NCBI GenBank assembly: GCA_037962975.1
Contig: CM075670.1
Location: 234,440,242-234,504,241 of the forward strand
Direction of reading: 5' to 3'
DNA length: 64,000 bases
Source: Clitoria ternatea
Taxonomy: Eukaryota; Streptophyta; Magnoliopsida; Fabales; Fabaceae
In this document: positions 13,310-23,560 of the stretch, piece after piece
How the letters are laid out: each line of letters starts with the position of its first letter
How positions within the stretch are numbered: the stretch's first letter is position 1
The notes under the pieces: generated by a model
Databases searched by the model: none
What the model saw: the letters and a program-made list of their open reading frames with translations, nothing else
What the model was told of the DNA's origin: nothing
Position numbers and translations under genes: made by a program

Positions 13310-16262
13310 ATGATGTGTAAGAACGTATCCTTCACTCTGGGTGATAGGAATTTTTCTGTTGATTTGATATGTCTACCTTTGAGAGGTCTTGACATGGTTC
13401 TCGGTATGGATTGGCTCTCAGCCAATAGAGTCCTAGTTGACTGTCGGAATCGGCAAGTGATTTTTCCTAAACAAAAAGCCGACGATTATGAAATCCAAGG
13501 TATATATTAACTACTTATGCTATTTTGTATGTTTGATGGGAAGAGTGAGTCTAGGATCTGAGATATTCCTATTGTTTATGACTTTCTCGAGTTATTCCCA
13601 GAGGATGTACCTGGTGTTCCTCCAGATCGAGAGATTGAATTCTCTATTGATTTAATTCCTGGAGCCGAGCCAGTCTCTAGAGCTCCAATGTCCCCGATTG
13701 AGCTGGCTGAATTAAAGAAGCAAGTTGACAAGTTACTCGAAAAATAATTTATCCGACCAAGTGTATCACCGTGGGGTGCTCCGGTGTTACTCGTCAAGAA
13801 AAAGGATGGTAGCATGTGGTTATGTGTCGATTACCGCCAATTGAATAAGCTGACCATCAAAAATAAATACTCATTGCCTAGGATTAATGATTTAATTGAT
13901 CAGCTATATGGTGCGTCGGTCTTTTCAAAAATTAACTTACGGTCGGGATACCACCAGATCCGAGTGAAATCTATTGATATTCCTAAAACGGTATTCAGGA
14001 CCCGGTATGGTCACTATGAATACGTGGTAATGCCGTTCGGAGTGACAAATACTCCGGCAGTGTTCATGAATTATATGAACAACATTTTTCATTCTTACTT
14101 GGATCAGTTTGTGGTGGTATTTATTGATGATATATTAATTTATTCAAAGTCTTATGAAGAGCATGAAGAGCATCTCCGATTGGTACTCCAAGTGTTGAAG
14201 AAGAAGCAATTGTTTGCCAAATTATCCAAGTGTGAATTCTGGGCGGATAAGATTCAATTCCTGGGTCATGTCATTTCTAGAAAAAGTGTCTCGGTAGATC
14301 CTTCAAAGGTAGAAGTTGTGATGACTTGGGAGAGACCTAAGTCGGTTACCAAGATTAGAAGTTTTCTGGGTTTAGCCGGTTACTATCGGAGATTCATTGA
14401 GGGATTCTCCAAAATCACCTTGCCATTAACCAAGCTAACCCGGAAGGATGTTTCTTTTGTATGGTCTTCTGAGTGCGAACAAAGTTTCCAAGAATTGAAG
14501 GCCCGACTGACTTCTACTCCTGTGTTAGCATTACCAAATCTACAAGAGAGTTTTGTGGTCTACTGCGATGCATCCAGACTCGGCCTAGGGTGTGTGTTGA
14601 TGCAGAATGGCCGAGTAATTGTATATGCTTCACGTCAATTACGACCAGACGAGCAAAACTACCCTACTCATGATCTGGAATTGGCAGCAGTGGTCTTTGC
14701 ACTGAAAATTTGGAGGCATTATCTTTATGGCTCTAAGTTCGAAGTGTATAGTGACCATAAGAGTCTGAAATATTTATTTGATCAAAAGGAATTGAATATA
14801 AGGCAAAGGAGGTGGATTGAATTCTTGAAAGATTACGATTTCGACTTGAAATACCACCCAGGAAAAGCGAATGTTGTAGCCGACACCTTAAGTTGGAAGT
14901 CCATTCATATGGCAACGATGATGGTTAAAGAGATGGAGTTGCTTGAACAATTTCAAGACATGAACCTGCAAGTAGATGTATCTTCGTCTCGGAAAATGAC
15001 TCTCAGAACATTGAAGATAGCTAATGAATTTTTGAAGAATGTTTATGTACAGCAAATGACAGATTCTTATTTAGCCAAGATGAAAGAAACTCAGGCTAAA
15101 GGTAAAGATTTATTTCTAACCGAGGGCTCAGATGGTATATACCGAGTGAAAGGTCAAATTTATGTACCCAACTCAGGAGATTTACGACAATCAGTGCTTA
15201 ATGAGGCACATAAAAGCATGCTGAGTATTTATCCGGGTACTACTAAAATGTATCAAGATTTGAAATTGCATTTTTGATGGCCCGGAATGAAGAAAGATGT
15301 AGTCGACATCATGACTCATTGCATAATTTGTCAAAAAGCGAAGATTGAGCATCAAAAATCGACCGGTAGTTTACAACCTCTGGAAATTCCCGTGTGGAAG
15401 TGGGATGTTATAGCTATGGATTTTGTAATGGGATTACCAAGAACTCGGAGTGGTCATGATGCTATTTGGGTTATCGTAGACCGATTGACAAAGTCTGTAT
15501 ATTTCTTGCCGATCAACATGAGTTATTCCTTACTGAAACTAGCACAATTATATATTAGTGAGATAGTCCGACTGCATGATGTTTCATCCTCGATTGTGAC
15601 GGATAGAGATCCAAGGTTTACTTCCTGATTTTGGGGAAGTCTGCATCAAGAGTTAGGTTCGAAGCTCCGATTAAGTTCGGCCTATCACCCTAAGACAGAT
15701 GGGCAATCCGAATGGACTATCCAGAGTTTAGAGGACTTGTTGAGGTCCTGCGTGCTAGAGCGTGGAGGAAGCTGGGAGCAATATCTTCTGCTGGTCGAAT
15801 TTACCTATAATAATAGCTATCACAGTAGTATCGGTATGGCTCCATACAAGGCTTTATATGGAAGGAAATGCCGAACTCCTCTTTGTTGGTTAGAATAAGG
15901 TGAGAGTCTAATGTTAGGACCAGAGATAGTGCAGCAGACCTCCGAGCAAATCCAAATGATCAAAGATAAAATGAAAGCATCCCAGGACCGTCAGAAGAGT
16001 TATTATGATAACCGAACGAAACCGATTGAATTCCAAGTCAGTGATAAAGTCTTTTTGAAAGTCTCTCCGAGCAAAGGCATTGGGAGAGCATTAAAAAGCA
16101 AAAAGTTGAGCCCAAGGTACATTGGTCCGTATGAAATAATAAGGAGAATCGGACCTGTAGCCTATCAAATTGCAATACCTTCTCATTTGGCAAATTTACA
16201 GTGTATTTCACGTCTCTCAATTAAGAAAGTACTTTCCGGATCCTACTCAAGAAATGTCAGAT
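13310..16262 (+). pseudogene. pol: Chromovirus pol (protease end, RT, RNase H, integrase), disrupted
   Basis: All parts lie in one frame broken by stops at 13508, 13559, 13745, 15275, 15626 and 15896. The protease end shows VLGMDWL. RT begins near 13600; FIDDIL carries the catalytic Asp pair at 14126-14131. The first RT catalytic Asp, normally in an LDLxxGYHQ-type motif, is Asn here (KINLRSGYHQ), so this copy would be inactive even without stops. RNase H retains its Asp/Glu pattern (YCDAS, LELAAV, YSDHKSL, VVADTL). Integrase keeps the CxxC of its zinc finger (CIICQKAK), but the second zinc-binding His appears replaced by Tyr (SIYPG). The D, D and E of the core are present (AMDFV, TDRDPRF, GQSEW). 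The longest open stretch is 497 codons (13784-15277). Confidence 0.95.
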
Positions 16263-16454
16263 GATGATATTAAAATCCGAGAGAACCTGACCACTATAGC
16301 TAAGCCCACTGGTATAATGGACCGATCAGTGAAACGATTGAGAAACAAGAATGTTCAATTGGTCAAAGTTGCATGGCAGCAGGATCAGAATATTATGCAT
16401 ACTTGGGAACGTGAAGACACTATGAGGCAACAATATCCCGAATTGTTCCATTAA
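16210..16454 (+). pseudogene. C-terminal chromodomain-like tail of pol, out of frame
   Basis: After a frameshift near 16210 the +1 frame continues with FHVSQLRKY, then RLRNKNVQLVKVAW and HTWEREDTMRQQYPELF. This matches the degenerate chromodomain at the end of plant Tekay/Del-type integrases, thought to guide integration into heterochromatin. The stop is at 16452-16454, about 55 bp before the 3' LTR. Confidence 0.8.
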
Positions 16455-16496
16455 TGTATGATTTTTGTATTTAAATTTTGAGGAGGAAATTTTTGT

Positions 16497-16509
16497 AGGA
16501 GGGGAGAAA
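16497..16509 (+). other. Polypurine tract of the outer chromovirus
   Basis: AGGAGGGGAGAAA lies directly against the LTR start TGTAACATCCC at 16510. It is the plus-strand DNA primer position. Confidence 0.88.
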
Positions 16510-17389
16510 TGTAACATCCCAAAATATGTAATTTTTAGAAAATTCATTCATTAAGGATTAATGAAGAATTTCTGAATGAAATTCCGAGTGAATACTATTT
16601 GAAATGTGATATTTAGAGTGAAAATGGTACGATACCGAGTGAAGTAAGTCCGAGGAAGTTATTTCCAAATGGAGTTAAGATGTTTCCGAGTGAAACATCA
16701 TTAAGTGAATTATTTCTAAGTTAAGAAAATGGTGTCTGAATAAGACACTTTTGAATAATGAAAATCCGAGTGAAACAGCTCTGAGAGAGATGTTCTAAAT
16801 GGAACGTTTCCGAGAGGAGTACTCCCGAGTGGGGAAAAACTTGAAATTGAATAAGTACTTCTCAAGGTGGAATATTTTGAGAAATGATCGAGTGGAGTAC
16901 CTCCGAGTTGGGTGGCTTTCCGAGTGAGATGTCCCTGACTATGACATTTCCGAGTAAAATAACACTGAGTGAGACGTTCCGAGTGGAATAACGTCAAGTA
17001 AGATATTCTCGACTTCCGAGAGAGAGGATCGTCTTCAAAACTCTGAGTATTTTTTTAGATGGAAGACTTCTGAGTGACGTAAGTAAAGAATTGACTCAGA
17101 TAGAAAATATATCCGAGTGCGTTTGAATGAGATATTACTGTAACGGACATTTCCGAGGAAAGAAAGTTGAGTGTTTTAGGGGTGGAACCTTTCTGAATGA
17201 ATTTCCTCCGAATGAAGGAATTCTGAGCAGACAGAGGCTTTCTCGAAAAGATGTGCCCAAGACAAAGTCGAGTGAGAATTAATGATTATTTTAATTATGC
17301 ATGCTTTCCACGTCACTCTGTTCTTTAACCTTCCAGCAAAGTCTTTATCTGATATTTTTCCAAGAATGGGACCCTCTCTGATGTGCTGT
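16510..17389 (+). repeat. 3' LTR of outer chromovirus, left part
   Basis: The LTR begins TGTAACATCCC after the purine tract. It is dense in CCGAGTG words. It is cut at 17389 by the Tat-like insertion and resumes at 32797. Together the two parts give an LTR of about 2.24 kb. No second copy of this part exists in the window. Confidence 0.85.
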
Positions 17390-18004
17390 TGTTGCGACCG
17401 GGATCGCGGCAGCACGGCCGACCCTCAAAACAATTTTTTTGAAAAGAAAAAAAACAGGGAATCGCCACCAATATTTTTAGGACAAAATACTGGGAAAACC
17501 TTTCATTAAAGCACTGGTTATAAAAAATGAAATTCCATGTTTGGGAGTCTAATTACAGGTGAGGAAGGTATTAGCACCTCACAACTGTCTGTTATAAAAA
17601 CGGTTACCTCAATATGATAGCGCACATTATAATTAACCCAATAATTATTTTAACTTCTTCATGAAAAGAAAATATACGAGATGACAAAATATACAAAAAT
17701 AAACAAAAATAAACACGGAATATTTACATGAGATTAACAAGACGTCTCGTCCAAATTAAACTCGATCCTCCTTTTTTTAAAAAAATAATAAAAATAAATA
17801 AATAAATAAATAAAAGGTAATAAAAATTGCAATAATAATAACAATAATAATAATTATTACACCTTTTATACTAGTCCGAATAGAATATATGAAGCACTTA
17901 TTTTTATTAATATTTATCAATCAATAGATATTAATTGATAATTGAAAAGGAAGACAAAGTCATTGAACAGCAATTAAATTAACAGAAAATAAATAAATAC
18001 AAGT

Positions 18005-19000
18005 ACTATAAAATGAGGGAGGAGAGTGGGACCGGTGTGATGAGGAATTGAGGGGTTGTTATTGTGGAGAAAGGTGTGGAGAAGAGAGGAAGACGGTGTT
18101 GAGAGGTGCAGACCGGACAGTGTTGGGTAGAGAAGGAGAGGGAGAGAGGGACAGCGTGGTTTAGGAAGGTGTGGGTGAAGAGAAGGAGGAGTGAGGGCTG
18201 GTGTTTATTGGAGAAGGAGAGAGGAGAGGGTGTGAGAGGGGGACGGTTTTGGTAGAGAAGAGAGGGACAGTTTTGGTGAATAGAGGGACGGTGTGGGAAG
18301 AGGAGGACGAACAGTGAGAGGAGGAAGAGGATGGTGTGAAGAGGAAGAGGAACGAGTGAGAGAGAGGGCAGTAGTGAGAGAGTGGAAGATGGTGTAAAGA
18401 GGATGAGGGACGATGTTGAGTTTGAAGGGGGCTGGACCGAGTGAAGAGAGGAAGAGGGAGGAGAACTATTAGTTTAAAGGGAGAGTGAGACGGTGTGGTG
18501 AGGGCTGTGTGAAGAGGATTTGAGGGGGACGGTGTTGAGTGAGAGGAAATGGGATGGTTGTGGAGAGTTGAGGGGAGAGGACGACCGTGTGGAGTTGGAC
18601 GGTGTGAAGGAGAAGGAGGAGTGGGGGCTGTGTGGTACGGTTTGAGAAAAGGAGTGAGGAGATGGTGTGGTAAGGTGTGAGGGACGGTGTTGGTAAGGGA
18701 CGGTGTTGGAAGAGAACGGATGGGATTTGAAGGAGATCGGTTGGTGTGGGGAGTTGTATGGTTACGAAGGGTGGAGAAAGAGGGACGTGTTGAGAGGTGT
18801 AGGTCGGTATGGTGGTTTAAGAGAGGTCGGATAGTGTAAGTTTGAGGAAAAGCGAGGACGGTGTGTGGGTGAGGAAGAATAAGGACGGTTTGTATGAAAG
18901 GAGAGAGGGCTGTACTGGGTTAAGAGGAGAGGGACAGTGGAGAGAGGAAGAGAGGGACGGTGTTGTACGGTGAGGTGGAGAGGGAGAGAGGGGACAGTAA
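18005..19000. repeat. Purine-rich strand-asymmetric kilobase inside the LTR (degenerate GGACGGTGT repeats)
   Basis: The plus strand is almost free of C for about 1 kb and consists of GAGAGGGA and GACGGTGT variants at irregular spacing. The equivalent in the other LTR is 29590-30570. Reading frames across it (for example 18762-19154 minus, 29683-29913 plus) are side effects of the composition. Confidence 0.8.
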
Positions 19001-19089
19001 AAAAGGTTACTTCAGAGTCCTCTTCTAATGAAGGCTCTTTCTCTAAAATGAATGCTCCCCCAGATCCCTTTCTCCTCCTTCGTTTGAAG

Positions 19090-19097
19090 TATTTATA
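19090..19097 (-). promoter_or_regulatory. TATA box of the Tat/Ogre-like LTR
   Basis: On the minus strand this reads TATAAATA with a GC-richer context on both sides. The same octamer is conserved at 30655-30662 in the 5' LTR, where it would drive the element. Transcription start would be about 30 bp further along the minus strand (not visible directly). Confidence 0.6.
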
Positions 19098-21250
19098 GAA
19101 CACTTCAGGAGCATGTTGATTGCCTGAACAGCCCCGAGACAGCCTGACTACCAATTGGTGAGGATTTTTATTATTTCCTCTTTGTCTTGTTACCAGTCGC
19201 CCCTTGAAATTAGCAAATCAACTTGGACAGTGTGTTGGAAATAGCCTGGATCTTGACAAAGGAGGCTGGTGGGAATTCTTTATCATTTTCTTCCTTCGTC
19301 TGGTAGTGAGCCGTCTCCCATAATTCAAGGATCCACTTGGATAGTGGAAATCCAAATCAGCATGGTGGAAATCCGAGAGAGGATGACTCGGATTAGCCTC
19401 TCAGTCGGTATACATCCACAGTGGAAGTCAATTCCGAGAGGAATGAATGTTCTCCATAGAAAACCGAATGGGAATCGATCTTCAAGTATAAAAGAACCGA
19501 GTGGGAATCCTTCTATAACAGACCGAGTGAGAATCCTTTTGAGAGGAATGAATGCTCTCCTATAGTCAGAGTGAAAATCAATCTTTTCCTACAACAGATC
19601 GAGTGTGAATCCTTCTATTACAGACCGAGTGAGAATCCTTCTGAGAGGAATAAATGCTTTCCTATAGAAAGCCGAGTGGAACCTTTGCTCGGTGTTGAGT
19701 TGAGGGGATGAGTGAAGAGTGACTGAAGAGACTGACTCAATACCGCCTGATACGTGGCTCGGAATCTGGCTGAAGAGGACTCGGAAGCTGGCTGAAAGGT
19801 GGCTCGGGATCTGGCTGTAGGGGACTAAAAAGAAATTCAAATGATTCAATCGGCCCTTTTACAATGTTTCACTCAGCTATGTTTCTAGAAATGAACCAGT
19901 CAGAAAGACCTTGCTTGGGTTTGCTTAGTAGCATAACGGTTTGAAGTATTCAATCAGAGTTACTTCAATTGGAGGGTTTTGCTCGGCAGTGCTTCTGTTT
20001 GAAGCATCCATTCGGTCTCTCTGCTTGATTCAGTCAGGAGCTTCTAGAAGTCCTTTTTAATTGATTCAATCAGAACTTCAGAAATATTCTGCTCGAAATC
20101 AAATCACTCGGGAGTCGGGCTGGGAATGGTTTCAATCTGTACCTCCTAAAATGTCTCACCCGGCTTCTGGAAACGAACCATTCGGAAAGACCTGTGGGAG
20201 TCATTCAGTCGACTCTTTCTTCACTCCACCCAGACACATTCATTCAGAAACCCGACTGGCTTCTCACTCGGAATTACCTTTGGTCGTCAATCATTCCATT
20301 CGGTTGTTTTCACTCGAGAATCGTCCTTAGGAATGGTTTCACTCGTCAATCAACATTTCGGATGCATTCACTCAGAGTTGGTCTTATTTTCTAATCGGGA
20401 TAGTTTCACTTGTTATCCATCCTTTGGATGCATTCACTCGGAATTGGTCTAATTTTCCAATCGGGATGGTTTCACTTGTCATCCATCCTTTGGATGCTTC
20501 ACTCAGAACCGACCCTATGGATGCATTCACTCGGAACTGACCCTATTCACTCGGATGTGTTCATTTGGAGTCAGTTTTGTTCTCAATCAGAAGGGTTTCA
20601 ATTGACAATCAGCCCTCGGATATACTCATTTAGGAGTCAGATTTGTTTTTACTCAGAACAACTTCAGTCAGAGATTTTTTACTCGGATATGCTTTCCTTG
20701 GAATCTCACTCGGGCTTAGTTTGAAACATTGAGAGAGTCTACCCAAGGTGATTCGCTCGGAAATATCCCTGCCTAAAAAAAGCATTCATTCAAAGTCAAA
20801 GTCTCCACTCGGAGGTACTTCAGTCGGGAATTCAACACTCGGGTGCATCTTCGCCTGAGAGGCTTCAATCTAGATTTCACCACTCGGATGTATCTTTGCT
20901 TGAGAGGTATTTCCCTCGGACTCAAACCATTCGGAAATGCCCTACTCGCAGACATCTCACTTGAAAATGATCATTCGGATATAAGGAAGTCTTTACTCTG
21001 TTCGGAAGTAACCCTCTCGGAAGCAGTCCACTCGAAAACTGTTAGTCGGAGACATCCCACTCGGAATTTCACTCGGGTAACGGCTGACTCGGATATCTCA
21101 CTCTGTAACAGCCATTTTTCACTCGGAAATAGCCATTTTTCACTTGGAAATCATCATTCTGAGTCATTCCACTCGACAGATCATTCGGAGATGAAGTCCA
21201 GTCCTCTCAGAATTCTTTCCACTTGGGTCGGACCGAAAGAGGTGTTTACA

Positions 21251-21270
21251 GATGCCCCTCTTTACTTCTT
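21251..21270 (-). other. Polypurine tract of the Tat/Ogre-like element
   Basis: On the minus strand AAAGAGGGGCATC ends at the LTR start TGTAAACACC (21250). Position and composition suit a plus-strand primer. Confidence 0.65.
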
Positions 21271-21429
21271 TTTCACAAGAGAAACATGAAGTTTTCGTGT
21301 TTTTTGAAGTGAAAAGGAAGTAAAGATATGAACACCAATGTAGGGGTCAGGTGGGTCCTCTTGATCGTTATGGCGTCTAACGGTGTTGGCCGTCTCGAGT
21401 TGTTGTGACTTTTTCCTCTTTAAAGACGA

Positions 21430-21550
21430 GCATTTTCCACATCTGTCTCTCTCTTTTTCTTTTTCTTCTTTTTCTTCTTCTTCTTCCTTTCTTTTTTTTT
21501 GTTTTTTTTTGTTTTTTTGTTTTTTTTTGTTTTGTTTTTTTTTTTGAGTT
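21430..21550. repeat. Polypyrimidine tract (T/C then T runs)
   Basis: TTCTTCTTT-type sequence passes into runs of 8-12 T broken by single G. It is purine-rich on the element's sense strand. It lies between the purine tract and the 30-bp array. Confidence 0.85.
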
Positions 21551-21624
21551 CTGAATGGACCGGGAAAAAATGTCTTTCAGTTAACAAGAGGTGAGAAGAT
21601 CGGGATTGACTCCCGATAGGCTGG

Positions 21625-22265
21625 AAGGTAAAGGTTGCCTTCATAGGCGACTGGAAGGTAAAGGGTGCCTGAATAGGTGAACGGAAAGTAAAGGGTGCCT
21701 GAATAGGCGAATGGAAAGTAAAGGGTGCTGAATAGGCGAATGGAAAGTAAAGGGTGCCTCAATAGGCGACTGGAAACTAAAGGGTGCCTGAATAGGCGAA
21801 TAAAAAGTAAAGGGTGCCTCAATAGGCGAACAGAAAGTAAAGGGTGCCTGAATAGGCGAATGGAAAGTAAAGGGTGCCTGAATAGGCGAACAGAAAGTAA
21901 AGGGTGCCTGAATAGGCGAATGGAAAGTAAAGGGGTACTTGAATAGGCGAATGGAAAGTAAAGGGTGCCTGAATAGGCGAATGGAAAGTAAAGGGTGTCT
22001 GAATAGGCGAACGGAAAGTAAAGGGTGCCTGAATAGGCGAACGGAAAGTAAAGGGTGCCTGAATAGGCGAACGGAAAGTAAAGGGTGCCTGAATAGGCGA
22101 ACAGAAAGTAAAGGGTGCCTGAATAGGCGAACGGAAAGTAAAGGGTGCCTGAATAGGCGAACGGAAAGTAAAGGGTGCCTGAATAGGCGAATGGAAAATA
22201 AAGGGTGCCTGAATAGGTGAACGGAAAGTTAAGGGTGCCTGAATAGGCGAACGGAAAGTAAAAGG
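21625..22265 (-). repeat. 30-bp tandem array, about 21 copies
   Basis: The unit is 30 bp; its core reads GGGTGCCTGAATAGGCGAA and is followed by a GGAAAGTAAA stretch. Variation is mostly single bases (ACGG, ATGG, ACAG after the GCGA), with one copy lacking a base (near 21729) and one with an extra base (near 21933). Because 30 is divisible by 3, open frames run through it on both strands (for example 21577-22299 minus, decapeptide YFPFAYSGTL repeated). It sits in the 3' untranslated part of the Tat-like element, where arrays of this kind are known to arise. Confidence 0.95.
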
Positions 22266-22309
22266 TACGGGGTTGGCCCTTGATTGACAGGAAATGCAAA
22301 GATTAACTC

Positions 22310-22900
22310 ACTGGACCTAAAGGCTCAAGGCGATGCCCCAGTTTGACATGACTGAAGGTTCTTAGGGAATTGCTCTTTGAATGAAAGAGAGTGATCCTGG
22401 AGTGATACCCCAGTTTGACATGATTTGAAGGAATCTTGGGGAATTTCCCCTTGATTGAAAGAGAGTGAACCTGGGGTGATGCCCTAGTTTGACATGTTTT
22501 GAAGGAATCTTGAGGAATTTCCCCTTGGCGGAAAGAGAATGGACCAGGGGTGATGCCCCGGTTTGACATAACTGAAGGTTGTTGGGGAACTACCCCTTGA
22601 ATGAACAAAAGAAACTTGGGGAAATGCCCCAGTTTGAGTTGTTTAAGAAGTGTAATTTTACTGGGGAAGGATTTGGTGATTTAGGGTACTGTCTCCTTGG
22701 GTGAAAGAGAATGAACCTGGGGTGATGCCCCAGTTTGAACTATCTATCTCGAAACCTTGGGGAGCTATCCCTTGAGCGAGAAGAAATAATCCTGGGGTGA
22801 TGCCCCAATTTGATTTGTCTGGGAAGTGTAGTTCTACTGGAGAAGGATTGATGGCTCGAGCATCGCCCCTTGATTGGGAAAGGAAAATATGGGGTCCACC
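22310..22900 (-). repeat. Imperfect tandem repeats of about 70-100 bp, around 7 copies
   Basis: Each unit contains GGGTGATGCCCCAGTTTGA followed by GGAATCTTGGGGAATT and a CCCCTTGATTGAAAGAGAG stretch. Starts are near 22330, 22405, 22480, 22555, 22626, 22725 and 22797. Spacing drifts from about 72 to 100 bp. It is the second of three repeat fields in the element's 3' untranslated part. Confidence 0.85.
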
Positions 22901-23129
22901 CGGTATGTGTGTATTCACTAAGAGAAGTGTGCTGGGGCTCTTTTAGGGAGAGTTCTTCTAAGCCTGATTAGAAAAGTGTTCTTATTAGGGGGAAGAAGAT
23001 GATCTGAATTTTTGGCTCACCGGGAAAGAGTTTGGTGATTCAGCTGGGGGAGAGAATTTTTACTGGAAACTATCCTTGGGCTTGGGAAGGGACACGCTAG
23101 ACTGTTAGAATGTATCAAGTAGATTCCTT

Positions 23130-23560
23130 GGAAGGGAGTTTGAAGAAGTGTCAGCTTTGGCAGTTGAGGAGAAGACTTCAAGAAGTGCCAACTTTGGCGA
23201 TCTAGGGAAGGAGTTCTGAGAAGTGCCAACTTGGGTGATTTGAGGAAGGAGTTCTGAGAAGTGCCAGCTTTGGCGATTGAAGAAGAGATTTTGAGCAGTA
23301 CCAACCTTGGAAATTTAAGGAAGGGATTCTTGAGGAGTGTCAGCTTTGGCGATTTAGGAGAAGACTTTGAGAATTGCCAATTTTGGCAATTAAGGAAAAG
23401 GCTTTGAGAATTGCCAACTTTGGCGATTAAGGAGAAGGCTTTAAGAATTGCCAACTTTGGCGATTTGGGGAAAGAATTTTGAGGAGTGCCAACTTTGGCG
23501 ATTTGAAGAAAGGATTCTGAGGAGTGCCAACTTTGGCGGTTCGAGGAAGGAACTTGGAGG
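23130..23560 (-). repeat. About 38-42 bp tandem repeats with a GCCAACTTTGGC core
   Basis: About 10 units follow the pattern GAGAAGTGCCAACTTTGGCG, then ATTTGAGGAAGGA. The core GCCAA-CT-TTGGC is an inverted repeat, so each unit could form a small hairpin. It is the third repeat field of this element. Confidence 0.88.

Larger units (their letters stand above)
17390..21250 (-). repeat. 3' LTR of the Tat/Ogre-like element
   Basis: It matches 28930-32796 over its whole length, with about 3% or more substitutions in the stretches compared and several indels. The other LTR has an extra near-duplicate of about 50 bp at 29293-29340. Sub-regions are an A/T-rich end (17700-17990), a purine-rich kilobase (18005-19000), a TATA box (19090-19097), then 19270-21230 filled with CCGAGTG words that switch to CACTCGG orientation near 19800. 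Confidence 0.9.

Noticed and set aside
18762..19154. 130-codon minus-strand ORF in the Tat-like LTR, Pro/Ser/Leu rich
   Set aside because: It is not maintained as an equal frame in the other LTR and its content follows the pyrimidine-rich strand composition.
21625..22265. Regularly spaced repeats that might look like a CRISPR array
   Set aside because: The units are head-to-tail with no unique spacers, in a plant retroelement. It is a minisatellite.
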